A stretch of DNA of 38,291 nt from Bacillota bacterium (lineage in GTDB: Bacteria; Bacillota; Sulfobacillia; JAJZYS01; JAJYTV01). Each line of letters begins with the position of its first letter. The stretch's first letter is position 1. The notes under the pieces are model-generated. The model was not told where the DNA came from and did no database searches. It saw nothing but the letters and a program-made list of their open reading frames with translations. The position numbers and the translations under genes were made by a program. This document shows positions 22,918-31,542 of this stretch, piece by piece. Location of the stretch: positions 1-38,291 of the forward strand of contig JAJYSJ010000022.1 in the NCBI GenBank assembly GCA_021793645.1. The letters are read 5' to 3'.

Positions 22918-24183
22918 CTACTCCATCTCCGCGAGGATACAGCTCTCTTCACGCAGAACGGCGGCTGTGCTGTGCAGGATCTCCCGCGCCCGCTCGAGGT
23001 GCTGACGCAGGGTCGGACGCGTCACGAGCGAGACCGTCGCCTCGGCCTCCCCGCCGGGCGGCTGATGCACGATGCGCAGACTGACGCCGGCTTCGGAGAA
23101 TGCCTGTGCCACCGACGCCAGTGCCCCCGCCACTTCGCGCACGCGCAGGCGCAGGTAGTAGGCGTTCTGGTGCACCTCGGCCGGAAGCAGCGCAGCCGGC
23201 TCGAGCGGCAGGGCGACGCTCCGCCCACCCACGCGCCTGGCCCTCGCCGCATCCAGGATGTCCCCGATCACCGCTGAGCTCGTGGCAGGTCCACCAGCGC
23301 CAGGACCCTCGAAGAGCAGCTCCCCGATCGGTTCCCCGCGGACGTACACGGCGTTCTGGGCGCCCCCGACATCGGCAAGCGGGTGACTTTTCGCAATCAA
23401 GGTGGGCGCGACACCGACCAGGAGTCCCTCCGGGGTCGCCTCCGCCCGCGCGATCAGTTTGATCACCGCGCCGAGTCCCTTTGCCTCGCGCACGTCGTCC
23501 GCCGTGATCTTGCGGATTCCTTCGCGACGCACCAGATCGACGTCAACCCAACCGCCGAACGCCAAACTTGCCAGGATGGAAATCTTGCGGGCGGCGTCGA
23601 CCGCGTCGAGGTCATCGGAGGGGTCCGCTTCAGCGTAACCGCGGGACTGTGCTTCCTGCAGGGCCTCCTCGAAGCTCACGCCGTCCTCGTGCATCCGACT
23701 CAGAATGAAGTTCGTCGTTCCGTTGACGATGCCGTAGATCGCCTGCAGACGGTTGCCTGCGAGCGATTCCTGCAGCGAGCGGATGATCGGGATGCCGCCT
23801 GCGACCGCTGCCTCGAAGAGGAGGTCTGCACCGGGCCTGCCATTCGCAGAGAGCTCCGGGCCCGCACGCGCGATGACTTCCTTGTTCGCCGTCACCACCG
23901 CCTTGCCGCGGCGGATCGCTTCCGCTATGTAGCTGCGCGCGGGTTCGAAGCCGCCCATCAGTTCGACGACCACCTCGATGTCGGGGTCGTCCAATACGTC
24001 CCGTGGATCATAGGTGAGGCGCGAGTGCATGCTCTCGGGGCGACGCTTGTCCTGATCGTGCACGAGGATGCGCGCAACCACGATCTCCTCGCCGAGCCGC
24101 GCGGCGAAGAGTTCCCGCTCGAGATCCAGCACCTCGACCACCTGTTTGCCTACGGTACCAAGTCCCAGCACTGCGATGCGCAA
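22918..24183 (-). CDS. hom: Homoserine dehydrogenase
   Basis: The 421-residue enzyme reduces aspartate semialdehyde to homoserine, the branch-point step to threonine and methionine. It has an N-terminal Rossmann motif (AVLGLGTVGKQV), the catalytic core (TANKEVIA, FEAAVAGGIPIIRSL, YGIVNGTTNFILSRM, GYAEADPSDDLDAVDAARK) and a C-terminal ACT domain (REVAGALASVAQAFSEAGVS) that usually gives feedback inhibition. The TTG at 24183 fits the Rossmann start; the Shine-Dalgarno there is weak. thrB and thrC are not next to it. A minus-strand TACAAT at 24217-24222 may be its -10 box. Confidence 0.95.
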   Translation of the reverse strand: MRIAVLGLGTVGKQVVEVLDLERELFAARLGEEIVVARILVHDQDKRRPESMHSRLTYDPRDVLDDPDIEVVVELMGGFEPARSYIAEAIRRGKAVVTANKEVIARAGPELSANGRPGADLLFEAAVAGGIPIIRSLQESLAGNRLQAIYGIVNGTTNFILSRMHEDGVSFEEALQEAQSRGYAEADPSDDLDAVDAARKISILASLAFGGWVDVDLVRREGIRKITADDVREAKGLGAVIKLIARAEATPEGLLVGVAPTLIAKSHPLADVGGAQNAVYVRGEPIGELLFEGPGAGGPATSSAVIGDILDAARARRVGGRSVALPLEPAALLPAEVHQNAYYLRLRVREVAGALASVAQAFSEAGVSLRIVHQPPGGEAEATVSLVTRPTLRQHLERAREILHSTAAVLREESCILAEME

Positions 24184-24298
24184 GCCGGCCCACCGCCCTG
24201 ACCTGTAATGGGTGCTATTGTAGCCGATCCCGCTGGCAGAGGATAGGTAGAGGCCCGCGGGGCGCCGCCGTGCTAGGATGTCCTGGGGGGTATGGTTG

Positions 24299-25261
24299 AT
24301 GGCTCTTCTGATTCGCGAAGCCGATGTAACGAAACTCCTCTCGATGGGCGAAGCGATCACGGCTGTCCGTGAGGCGCTGCAGGCGCAGGGGCAAGGCTCC
24401 CTCTCCGAGCAGCCCCGGCGTCGCGTCATGAGCCAGGATGCTGTGCTTTCCGGACTCTTCGCGAGCCACCCCAAGCGCAACCTGATCGGCGGAAAGGTCT
24501 ACGTCGCGTCCAAGGCCGGTGTGGCGCGCTTTTTGATCCCCATCTGGGACCAAAGGGACGCGAAGCTCCTTGCCTTGATCGAGGGAGACCACCTCGGGCA
24601 GATGCGCACGGGCGCCATCTCCGCCGTAGCCACGGATCTTCTCGCCCGCAAGGATGCAGCGCGTCTCGGCATGATCGGCGCAGGCTACCAGGCAGAAACC
24701 CAGCTAGAAGCGATCGCGCTCGTACGGCCGCTGCAGCGTGCGACGGTCTACGCACGCAACCGTGAACGCCTCGAGGCGTTCTGCCGGCGCATGACCGATC
24801 GCATCGGGGTACCCGTTGCGCCTGCCGTTGACGCACGGGATGCGGTCGTGGGCCAGGATGTCATCGTCACGATCACCGGTGCCAAGGAGACGGTGCTGTT
24901 CGGCCGAGACCTCGCCCCCGGCCAGCACGTCAACGCCGCTGGCTCCAACCGTGCCCACGACCGGGAGATCGACGACGACGCGGTGCTGCGCGCAAAGGTC
25001 GTCGCCGTTGACTCGCGCGCCACGGCCGAGATCGAGGCGGGTGACGTGATCCCGCTGCTGCGGCGGGGCGCCCTGCGTCTCGAAGACCTACCGACGCTCG
25101 GCGAGATCCAGGAAGGCGTGCGGCCCGGACGGCAAAGCCCGGAGGATGTCACCCTCTTCCTGTCCCAGGGCATCGCCGCACTTGACCTCGCCGCAGGAGC
25201 CGTCGTCCTCGAGAAGGCGCGCGCCGCAGGCTTGGGCCAGGAGGTGGACTTCCTCTCGTGA
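24299..25261 (+). CDS. Ornithine cyclodeaminase/mu-crystallin family protein
   Basis: The 320-residue NAD(P)-binding protein has the family motifs RRRVMSQDAVL near the N-terminus, the conserved K in IGGKVYVAS, the R-T-G-A segment (GDHLGQMRTGAISAVA), the Rossmann GMIGAGYQAETQ, and the late D in VAVDSRATAEIEAGD. Members include ornithine cyclodeaminase, alanine and lysine-type dehydrogenases and ketimine reductases, so the substrate is open. The ATG at 24299 is preferred to the one at 24278. First gene of a three-gene operon. Confidence 0.88.
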   Translation: MALLIREADVTKLLSMGEAITAVREALQAQGQGSLSEQPRRRVMSQDAVLSGLFASHPKRNLIGGKVYVASKAGVARFLIPIWDQRDAKLLALIEGDHLGQMRTGAISAVATDLLARKDAARLGMIGAGYQAETQLEAIALVRPLQRATVYARNRERLEAFCRRMTDRIGVPVAPAVDARDAVVGQDVIVTITGAKETVLFGRDLAPGQHVNAAGSNRAHDREIDDDAVLRAKVVAVDSRATAEIEAGDVIPLLRRGALRLEDLPTLGEIQEGVRPGRQSPEDVTLFLSQGIAALDLAAGAVVLEKARAAGLGQEVDFLS

Positions 25262-26085
25262 GCACCCTTCTCAGGCCCGCCCTGACGACGGGCGGCGCGG
25301 CCAGCGTGCAGGAGTTCGGAGAAGGGCCGGACGTCGTGCTGATGCTGCCGGGATCCGGCGCGGACAGGATGGCGCTCGGCCTGCAGGGGCGGTCCCTGCA
25401 GGCGGCGCACATGCGCGCCCTCTCGCTCGACTACCCAGGGCTCGGTCTGTCTTCGGATCTTCCCTTGCCCAAGAGCATGGAGGAACTCGTCGACTATTCC
25501 TTTTTTGCACTGGACGCCCTCGGCGTCGATCGCTGCCACCTGCTCGGCCATTCGCTCGGCTCGGCCTTGGCGCAGGAGATGGCGCTCCGCAGCCCAGACA
25601 GGATTCGCTCCCTCGTACTGCTCGCGACCTGGGGACGCCTCGATCCCTTCCTCGCGCTGCGGGCCCGCATCGTCGGCCAGGTGGTGCGCCTGGGCTACGA
25701 GGAACGCACGGCGCTTTTACCGTACTTCATGGCGAGCCGCCCGCTCGTGAACGCGATGCAAGACGGCACGGGGGCGCTTGGCCTTCGCGGCAGCCGGGCT
25801 GTCACCGATGAGACGATGCGGCACTATCTCGAACTGGCCCGCGACCCCGACAGGCTTCCACGCCTAAAGTCGCTGCAGATTCCGGCGCTGGTCGTCGCGG
25901 GGGAGCGCGACCTGATGACCCCGCCGGAGTATGGGCTGGAAGTCGCGCAGGCGTTGCCCCAGGCGGAGTTCCAACTCCTGCGCGGTGAACGCGCATCACA
26001 CCTTTTCCATTACGAATTGGGCGAGGAGACGAACGGGCACATCGTGCGCTTCCTTCGCTCGCTGCCCGGTCCCGGGCCAAACTGA
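25258..26085 (+). CDS. Alpha/beta hydrolase
   Basis: The 275-residue serine hydrolase has the nucleophile elbow G-H-S-L-G (about residue 98), an oxyanion region LPGSG, the acid in VVAGERDLMTPPEY and the histidine in ERASHLFHYE. The GTG start overlaps the stop of the previous gene (GTGA), so translation is coupled. The substrate, possibly an ester or lactone related to the upstream dehydrogenase-family product, is unknown. Confidence 0.88.
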   Translation: MSTLLRPALTTGGAASVQEFGEGPDVVLMLPGSGADRMALGLQGRSLQAAHMRALSLDYPGLGLSSDLPLPKSMEELVDYSFFALDALGVDRCHLLGHSLGSALAQEMALRSPDRIRSLVLLATWGRLDPFLALRARIVGQVVRLGYEERTALLPYFMASRPLVNAMQDGTGALGLRGSRAVTDETMRHYLELARDPDRLPRLKSLQIPALVVAGERDLMTPPEYGLEVAQALPQAEFQLLRGERASHLFHYELGEETNGHIVRFLRSLPGPGPN

Positions 26086-26098
26086 AAGGAGGATCCGT

Positions 26099-26335
26099 AT
26101 GGCATCGCTTTCCGATCTGCCCGAAGCCCAACGCCGCCGCGCGCTTCGACTAGGGTACTGGACCTGGGTGGTGCTGATCCTCGGGGCCACCGCGGCCATC
26201 ATGTTCGTGCGCGGCGTGATGCCCGCCTTGACCGCACCGCTCTCGGCCCTGCTGGTGCTGGCCTTCGTCGTCCTGGAGATCTACCAGCCCATCTTCGTCC
26301 GTCGTCTGGCGCACGAGGCAAAACAGGAGAAGTAG
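26099..26335 (+). CDS. Small two-segment membrane protein
   Basis: This 78-residue protein has a charged N-terminus (LPEAQRRRALRLGY), two hydrophobic helices separated by a short turn (TWVVLILGATAAIMFV, LTAPLSALLVLAFVVLEIY) and a basic tail. An ideal AAAGGAGG site 6 nt before ATG and a 13-bp gap from the hydrolase show that it is the third gene of the operon. The family is not recognised. Confidence 0.7.
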   Translation: MASLSDLPEAQRRRALRLGYWTWVVLILGATAAIMFVRGVMPALTAPLSALLVLAFVVLEIYQPIFVRRLAHEAKQEK

Positions 26336-26344
26336 CAAAAGCTC

Positions 26345-26380
26345 GGACGTGGTCACGAGGCATACCTCGTGACCACGTCC
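26345..26380. terminator. Strong bidirectional terminator
   Basis: A perfect 16-bp stem (GGACGTGGTCACGAGG at 26345-26360 with its complement at 26365-26380, loop CATA) separates two convergent genes. TTTGTCT follows on the plus strand and, after GAGC, TTTT on the minus strand. Confidence 0.88.
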
Positions 26381-26438
26381 TTTGTCTACTCTGCTGCATC
26401 TTCTCCAAAGAGCCCTTGCGCCGCAGGATCCCGCAGGT

Positions 26439-27539
26439 TCAGGCCGTCGTCGAGCTCCGGCGCGAGGCGCTCTTTGCTGCGCGGCGGATCTCCTCCACCT
26501 CTTCGTCCGGGATCGAGCGCTCGAAGCGCCGGAAGCCGGCCACGGAAAAGCCGTGCTTGTTCGCAAGTTCGCGAATCTCCCGAACGCGCTCCGGCCGGAT
26601 GTCGAGACCTAGTGTGTACGGCTCGTAGCGCCGCTCGAGCGCCAGAATCATCGTCTCCGCGATGCACGCCTCTGCGTAGCCGGGCGGAAAACCGAAGTTG
26701 AAGTGGAAGTCCACAGGGCCCGGAACCTCGATCACGCCGCCGTCGATCACCAGAACGTCGCGGCGTTGCTCGTACACCTTCTCTGAGACATTGCGCGGAC
26801 GCGCCACGTCGCAGACGACCGCGCCGGGCCGAAGGTCTGCAGGCTCCAAGATGACACCGGTGGCAGAGGAGACGGTCAGGAGGATGTCCGCGGCGCCCGC
26901 GGCACTCTTGGCGTCGGTAGAGATCTCCACCTCGGTCCGCGTGCCAAGGTCTTGCATACTGCGCGCAACCTCCTGCAGCTTCGTCGTCTGGCGCCCTACG
27001 AGCACCAGGCGGCGAACCTCTCCCGCCAGCGCGGCCGATGCTGCGCGGCCGATGGCACCCGTGGCGCCCACCACAACTGCGGTGGCGTCATCCGGTGAGA
27101 TGCCCATGCGCCGGGCTCCGAGCAGCGCCCCGTCGACGGCCGACGCCGTCGTGTAGGAATTGCCGGTCGTCACAGGTATGTCGAGCCCCTTCGCGACCGA
27201 AATGCCGCGGTCGCCAATCACCTTGGTGAACGCTCCGAGGCCCAAGATGCCTGCTCCGAGCTTTTCGGCGATCTTGCCTGCCCGCAGGAGCTTTGGCAGC
27301 ATCACTTCGCGGAATGGCAATTCCAACATCAGGTGCGCCGAAACCGGCACCACCACGAACCAGCCCTCGGCCTCCGCACCCGTCTTCGAACGCGCACCGG
27401 TGATGTGCGAGATCTTGAACGGCGGAAGCCGGCTGAACCCCTTTTCGACGAGCGACTCCGGCAGACTGTTGAGCAGTGGGAACTTGCGCGTGAAGTCATC
27501 GAACCGCAGGGGATGCAGGACGAACGCAAATCGCTCCAC
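26439..27539 (-). CDS. Acyl-ACP-reductase-like dehydrogenase (COG5322)
   Basis: This protein of about 366 residues resembles the cyanobacterial long-chain acyl-ACP reductase: an N-terminal region starting FAFVLHPLRFDDFTRKFPLL, a middle segment (LGLGAFTKVIGDRGISVA), and a Rossmann fold (VVVGATGAIGRAASAALAG) followed by SSATGVILEPADLRPGAVVCDVARP. In the cyanobacterial enzyme a cysteine forms the acyl-thioester; I do not see the matching cysteine with certainty, so aldehyde production is not assured. The GTG at 27539 is 6 nt from GGAGG and preferred over ATG 27545, which touches it. A promoter with a palindromic operator precedes it. Confidence 0.75.
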   Translation of the reverse strand: MERFAFVLHPLRFDDFTRKFPLLNSLPESLVEKGFSRLPPFKISHITGARSKTGAEAEGWFVVVPVSAHLMLELPFREVMLPKLLRAGKIAEKLGAGILGLGAFTKVIGDRGISVAKGLDIPVTTGNSYTTASAVDGALLGARRMGISPDDATAVVVGATGAIGRAASAALAGEVRRLVLVGRQTTKLQEVARSMQDLGTRTEVEISTDAKSAAGAADILLTVSSATGVILEPADLRPGAVVCDVARPRNVSEKVYEQRRDVLVIDGGVIEVPGPVDFHFNFGFPPGYAEACIAETMILALERRYEPYTLGLDIRPERVREIRELANKHGFSVAGFRRFERSIPDEEVEEIRRAAKSASRRSSTTA

Positions 27540-27551
27540 GCGCATCCTCCT

Positions 27552-27601
27552 ATGTGCACAAATCTGTGCACATCGTACCATGCCGGCAGCCATGCCCGCA
27601 A
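27552..27601 (-). promoter_or_regulatory. Promoter with palindromic operator
   Basis: On the minus strand TTGCGG (27596-27601) and TACGAT (27572-27577) are 18 bp apart. Immediately downstream two TGTGCACA half-sites (27553-27560 and 27565-27572) with a 4-bp AATC spacer form an extended palindrome that begins at the last base of the -10 box and covers the likely start site. This placement suits repression of the COG5322 gene. The regulator is not identified. Confidence 0.7.
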
Positions 27602-27698
27602 ACCGACGGCGACCAGCCCGCCGGGCGCTCGCGAGGCATGCCTCCCGCACAGCGCTGCGCGCGGGGCGACGCCCGCGCTGGGCCTTTGCAGTTGCCGA

Positions 27699-29576
27699 TC
27701 ACACCTTGAAGACGCGCAAGGTCTCCTGCAGGTCGGTGGCTTGCGTGCGAAGATCTCCCGCGAGGCTGCTCACATCGCGCATGGCCTGCTCCATGGACTT
27801 CGCGGTCGCGGACACCTCTTCTGCGGACGCGCTCGTCTCTTGCGCCACTAAAGCCACATGGGAGACGGCTTCCGCGACCTGGCGCGTCGATGCGAGCATC
27901 TCTTCGGCGGCCGCCGACGCCTCTTCGGTCATCGCCGCCGCGTTTTCGATCATCACCGTGATCTTCTGCTGTGACGAGGCAACCAGGGACGCGCCGTCGG
28001 CCAGCTCGTGCAGGCGGTCCTTGATACCCTGCATCGATTGCAGGATATCCTGCAGCGCCACGCTTGCGCTCTCGCCGAGCGCCGAACCGCGACTGGCCTC
28101 TTCCGTCCCCTCCCGCACCGCGGCGCTTGCCGCTGCCAGCCCTTCCCGGATCTGACCGACGATCGCCTCGATCTCCTTCGCGGATTCCGTGGAACGGGTG
28201 GAAAGTGCCCGCACCTCGTCCGCGACCACCGCGAACCCCTTGCCGTGCTCGCCGGCCCGTGCGGCCTCGATCGCGGCGTTGAGCGCGAGCAGGTTTGTTT
28301 GCGAGGCAATATTCGAGATGACCTCCACGATCATCCCGATCTGCGCAGAGAACTGCACCGTGCCCTCGACCCGCTCCGCCACCGTTTGGATCGCCACGTC
28401 GGTGCGCTTCATGGCTGCGATCGCCTCGGCGACCGATGCGCTTCCGGAAGACGCAGAGGTAAAGGCCGATTGGGCTGCCGTGGAGATGTCGCGGGACATG
28501 CTCTCCATCTGGACGATGGCTTGCGAAGTCTTCTCCGCCGCAGCGGCCGTGGCTTCCGATTCCGCCGCCTGCGACTGCGCGCCGACGGCAACCTGGTGGA
28601 TGGCGAGGTTCAGCTGCTGGGTGTTCTCACTGATGGTCGCGATGCTCGAAGTCTCCTGGGAGACGCCGGTCGCCACCTGCTGGATGGAGCCGGAGACCTG
28701 CGTGGCTGCCGCCAACGCTTCGTTGGCAGTGCGGTCGAGCGCATGACCCGCCGCGGTGACGGAAGCGGCGACCGAAACGGCTTGGCTCAATACCATCCGC
28801 AGGTTTGCCTGCAGCGCATTGACCCCACGCAGGTACGCGGCGATCTCGTCCTTTCCCTTCACCTCGATCGCTGGTCCGCTGAAGTCGTTTTGGGCCATGC
28901 CGGCGATCGCGCGGATGGCGATCAGGATGCGCCGGAGCACCAGCGCGTAGATGAGCCAGAAAATGACCACCCCAAGCACCGCGACGCCCGCGATCGCAGC
29001 CAAGAACGTGACCCGCATGACGTCCACGCGGTGCTGGGTGCTCTGCACGGCGCCTTTGAACCCTTGGCTGGCGGTATCCGCCGCAAGGACATCGAGCAGG
29101 CGGCCCACCTTGCCCCCAGCTGCCACGCTGCCCAAGAATACCTTGCTGCGTCCTGCGGCCACCTGCCGCTGCTGGATGTCCTGAAGGCCTGTACCAGTGA
29201 CCGATGCGTACTGCCTATAGTCGCCGAGGATCTGCTGCACGTCGCCTGTTACGCCGGGAATGCCCAGGCGTTCGAGCGCCTGCGCATCGCGGATAAACGC
29301 CGCGCTGTCCGCACGATAGGCACGATAACCGCCGCCGTATCCGTAGGCATAGAGACGCGCCGCGTCTTGCAGTCCAGAGAAATCGGCCCGCATGTCGAAC
29401 GCAAGGCGCTGCGCCGCGAAGTAATTGGACGCATCGTCTAATCTTGTGTAAACAGGGCCGATGTAAAAGTACAGAAATGCGGCGAGCGAAGCCACTCCTA
29501 TCACAGCCAGAGAGATTGCAATGAAGAACGTCCTACTTAATGACGTGTTTCTGGCCCATAGTATTAATCTGCTCAC
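27699..29576 (-). CDS. Methyl-accepting chemotaxis protein
   Basis: This 625-residue membrane receptor has an N-terminal transmembrane helix (about 15-38), an extracytoplasmic helical sensor of about 160 residues, a second transmembrane helix (about 195-218), a HAMP region and a long coiled-coil signalling domain. The hairpin tip is canonical: [20 protein letters not shown], then [19 protein letters not shown]. It should relay a ligand signal to CheW/CheA; the ligand is unknown. The C-terminus lacks an obvious CheR-tethering pentapeptide. The GTG start has AGGAG upstream. A flagellar-sigma-type promoter lies at 29669-29694. No other chemotaxis gene is in the window. Confidence 0.92.
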   Translation of the reverse strand: MSRLILWARNTSLSRTFFIAISLAVIGVASLAAFLYFYIGPVYTRLDDASNYFAAQRLAFDMRADFSGLQDAARLYAYGYGGGYRAYRADSAAFIRDAQALERLGIPGVTGDVQQILGDYRQYASVTGTGLQDIQQRQVAAGRSKVFLGSVAAGGKVGRLLDVLAADTASQGFKGAVQSTQHRVDVMRVTFLAAIAGVAVLGVVIFWLIYALVLRRILIAIRAIAGMAQNDFSGPAIEVKGKDEIAAYLRGVNALQANLRMVLSQAVSVAASVTAAGHALDRTANEALAAATQVSGSIQQVATGVSQETSSIATISENTQQLNLAIHQVAVGAQSQAAESEATAAAAEKTSQAIVQMESMSRDISTAAQSAFTSASSGSASVAEAIAAMKRTDVAIQTVAERVEGTVQFSAQIGMIVEVISNIASQTNLLALNAAIEAARAGEHGKGFAVVADEVRALSTRSTESAKEIEAIVGQIREGLAAASAAVREGTEEASRGSALGESASVALQDILQSMQGIKDRLHELADGASLVASSQQKITVMIENAAAMTEEASAAAEEMLASTRQVAEAVSHVALVAQETSASAEEVSATAKSMEQAMRDVSSLAGDLRTQATDLQETLRVFKV

Positions 29577-29963
29577 AGGGCAGTTCTCCTGTATCTATCA
29601 GTCCGATAACCATTGTTCTCCATCGCCAAATGTCCAGTGCTACATGATCTCCCTTTTCATGTCCGCACCTCCCGGCTAAACTGGAGAAACTTTACCATCT
29701 CCAACCATTGTCTTCTATATCATTAAGCATCATCTTCGCTGTGCTTTGTGACCGCCATTCGGTCTTCCCTATGGTCCATGCAGAATACTCTAGGCTTCGC
29801 ACGCTGCGCCTTGCCGGGCCGATTCTTCGGTAAGGGCCGGCCCCTCAAGCTCCGTTCTCCCGAACCGCTGGACCCGGCGCCGCGCAAGACCTCTGCCGCA
29901 CCCCATAACCGGCCGCCAGCGACGGACGATGCGGAAAATCGAAGGATGCCCCCGGGGAGGCGG
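29577..29963. other. Chemoreceptor leader and gene-poor spacer
   Basis: The left part is the 5' leader and promoter of the chemoreceptor. An 89-codon minus-strand frame at 29723-29992 overlaps the cupin gene end, has no recognisable domain and is not supported as a gene. I saw no cyclic-di-GMP (GEMM) riboswitch consensus. Confidence 0.4.
29669..29694 (-). promoter_or_regulatory. Flagellar sigma (SigD/FliA-type) promoter
   Basis: On the minus strand TAAA (29691-29694) is followed after 14 bp by GCCGGGAG (29669-29676), close to the sigma-D consensus TAAA-N14-16-GCCGATAT. It lies about 90 bp upstream of the chemoreceptor start, a gene class typically in this regulon. Confidence 0.6.
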
Positions 29964-30308
29964 TCAGCCCAAGGCACTTGCGATCCCGTCACCCTCTAGG
30001 ATCACGGCGCGCATGCCGCCCTCGCTCTGCGTCTCGTGCTCCTCCCCGCGGGCAAAGAACACGGCCTCGCCAGCGCGGAGGAGCTCCTGAGCACCCGCCT
30101 GCCCGCGCACCATGGCACTGCCGTCAACGACCAAAAGGAGCTGCTCTGACGCCGCCTCGTGCCTGCCGATGCGTCCACCTGGCGCAAGGTAGCAAAGGTG
30201 GGCGTGCAGCGCCAGGGTGCCCGAGAAAAGCCGCGCGAGCGCGAATCCGCTGCTCCCGTAGTGCGTGACCGGCTGGGCCGTTTCTTTGGCGAAGTCAAGC
30301 ACCCGCAT
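29964..30308 (-). CDS. Cupin-domain protein
   Basis: This 114-residue small beta-barrel protein has the cupin motif 1 region GGRIGRHEAASEQLLLVVDG, with G-x-H and E, and motif 2 around ELLRAGEAVFFARGEEHETQSEGG. Such single-domain cupins often bind a metal and act as isomerases, dioxygenases or sensors; nothing points to one role. The ATG at 30308 has GGGGAG 5 nt upstream. It follows the terminator of the yab cluster, so it is probably transcribed separately. Confidence 0.8.
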   Translation of the reverse strand: MRVLDFAKETAQPVTHYGSSGFALARLFSGTLALHAHLCYLAPGGRIGRHEAASEQLLLVVDGSAMVRGQAGAQELLRAGEAVFFARGEEHETQSEGGMRAVILEGDGIASALG

Positions 30309-30342
30309 TCGTCTCCCCCTGTCTGCATGGGACAGAAACAAA

Positions 30343-30364
30343 GGGCGCCGGATGGCCGGCGCCC
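30343..30364 (-). terminator. Terminator at the end of the yab cluster
   Basis: GGGCGCCGG (30343-30351) and CCGGCGCCC (30356-30364) form a 9-bp stem with a 4-base loop; on the minus strand TTTGTTTCTG follows. It lies 15 bp beyond the S1-domain gene stop. Confidence 0.85.
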
Positions 30365-30379
30365 CGCATCGTTTCAACC

Positions 30380-30817
30380 TTATAAGGCCCCTGCTCCGCC
30401 TCGCCCGTGGCCTCCGCGGTGCGTGTCGTGGTGGCGGCGCAGGTCCGCCTGCTTGTCCTCGCTGTCCTTCATGAACCGGGCCAGCTTGTCTTCGAAGTTC
30501 TGCGGGCGCCCGGGACTGCGGCGTCCGCCCATGGGGGGCCGTCCCTCACTGCGGCGCGGACCGGCGGCAGCACCGGGTTGTGCTTGGCGGATCGAAAGTC
30601 CGATCTTCTGGTTGCCGTCGAAGGACAGGATCTTGACCTTGACCTTGTCCTGCTCCTTCAGGAAGTCCTTGATGTCGTTCACGTAAGCATCCGCAACCTC
30701 GGAAATGTGAACAAGCCCGGTCTTGCCAGAAGGCAGCAGCACGAACGCTCCGAAGCGCGTGATGCCAGTCACAACACCCTCTACCACGGCACCGACCACG
30801 ATCTCTGTATCCGCCAA
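30380..30817 (-). CDS. yabR: S1-domain RNA-binding protein (YabR-like)
   Basis: This 145-residue protein has one S1 domain (about 5-78: VGAVVEGVVTGITRFGAFVL, then GLVHISEVADAYV, and VKVKILSFDGNQKIGLSIR) and a low-complexity Gly/Arg/Pro/His tail. In Bacillus the equivalent yabR follows divIC. Related proteins (general stress protein 13, CvfD) bind ribosomes or mRNA. A TTG start follows GGGAG. Last gene of the cluster. Confidence 0.88.
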   Translation of the reverse strand: MADTEIVVGAVVEGVVTGITRFGAFVLLPSGKTGLVHISEVADAYVNDIKDFLKEQDKVKVKILSFDGNQKIGLSIRQAQPGAAAGPRRSEGRPPMGGRRSPGRPQNFEDKLARFMKDSEDKQADLRRHHDTHRGGHGRGGAGAL

Positions 30818-30913
30818 ATTCTCCCCGCTTTCCGCATATGGCAGAGGCGTACAACGCCACTACCTCTGATAGCGATTCTAGCGGGGAAAACGGCGGGGCG
30901 TCAAGCGGTGATG

Positions 30914-31297
30914 CTAGGGAACCGTATGAATGACCAGCGGCGTCGTGCCCGCAGGGGCATAGTGCAGTTCACTGCGTACGGCGGCCGCCTGGCCAGCGCT
31001 CGACTGCAGGTAGTGCAACTCTTTGGAGAGCACCGCATTCTGCGCATTCGTGTGTGAGAGCTGCTCCGTGATGACATGCTCATCGGCCTGCACGTGCAGC
31101 AGCTGCAGCTCTCCGATGGCGCCGGCTCCGATCAGGTAGAGGACGACGCCTGCGAACATCATGCGGCCGAACCGAAGCTTTAGCCGCCTGCGCCGCTTGC
31201 TGGGCGCTGGCGCTCCGTCCCGCCGGACCGGCGTTGGGCGCTGGGGAGCGGGTGAACGCAGAGCTGCCAGCCCGATCGCATCAGCTGCCTTCGTCAA
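30914..31297 (-). CDS. divIC: Septum formation initiator, DivIC/FtsB family
   Basis: This bitopic membrane protein of about 127 residues has a basic cytoplasmic N-terminus (SKRRRRLKLRFGR), one transmembrane segment (MFAGVVLYLIGAGAIGELQL) and an extracellular coiled coil (ITEQLSHTNAQNAVLSKELH). It should join FtsL and DivIB in the divisome. The C-terminal part lacks the strong E-x-x-A-R pattern of typical FtsB, so it is somewhat divergent. The TTG at 31297 is placed by AGGAGG; its 5' end overlaps the HTH gene by 17 bp, indicating coupling. Confidence 0.85.
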   Translation of the reverse strand: MTKAADAIGLAALRSPAPQRPTPVRRDGAPAPSKRRRRLKLRFGRMMFAGVVLYLIGAGAIGELQLLHVQADEHVITEQLSHTNAQNAVLSKELHYLQSSAGQAAAVRSELHYAPAGTTPLVIHTVP

Positions 31298-31523
31298 TCT
31301 CTTCCTCCTCCTCTCCAACGGCCAAGGCGAGCGGATCTCCGTCGATTACGATGACGACCTGGTATCCCTTCTGCTTTGCGCGGTGCAATAGCGTAGCGAC
31401 GCTGGACTCGCTCAGCTTGAGCTGACGAGCGATCGCGTCGAGCCGCACTCCTGTTTCCTTCAGCGTCACCGTCTGGCGCTCGCGAAAGCTAAGCCGCTCC
31501 GCGCCGCGGATCTCGATATGCAC
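31281..31523 (-). CDS. Small sigma-region-4-like HTH protein
   Basis: This 80-residue protein has a helix-turn-helix like sigma-70 region 4 or LuxR (LSFRERQTVTLKETGVRLDA, then IARQLKLSESSVATLLHRAK), followed by a hydrophobic strand (YQVVIVIDGD) and an acidic tail with six Glu or Asp. It may be a transcriptional regulator rather than a sigma factor, since region 2 is absent. GTG 31523 has GGAGG with 7 nt spacing. It lies between yabQ and divIC, where Bacillus has no such gene, and is preceded by DnaA-box-like repeats. Confidence 0.75.
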   Translation of the reverse strand: MHIEIRGAERLSFRERQTVTLKETGVRLDAIARQLKLSESSVATLLHRAKQKGYQVVIVIDGDPLALAVGEEEEEIDEGS

Positions 31524-31542
31524 CGCGCCGCCTCCGCAAGGT

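Noticed and set aside
29639-29660. Six-codon leader reading frame (MKREIM) upstream of the chemoreceptor
   Set aside because: Its Shine-Dalgarno lies inside the proposed promoter, so the transcript would start at or after it.
29723-29992. 89-codon frame downstream of the cupin
   Set aside because: Arg/Gly/Ser-rich composition, no motif, and a 29-bp overlap with the cupin end. Most likely a chance frame.
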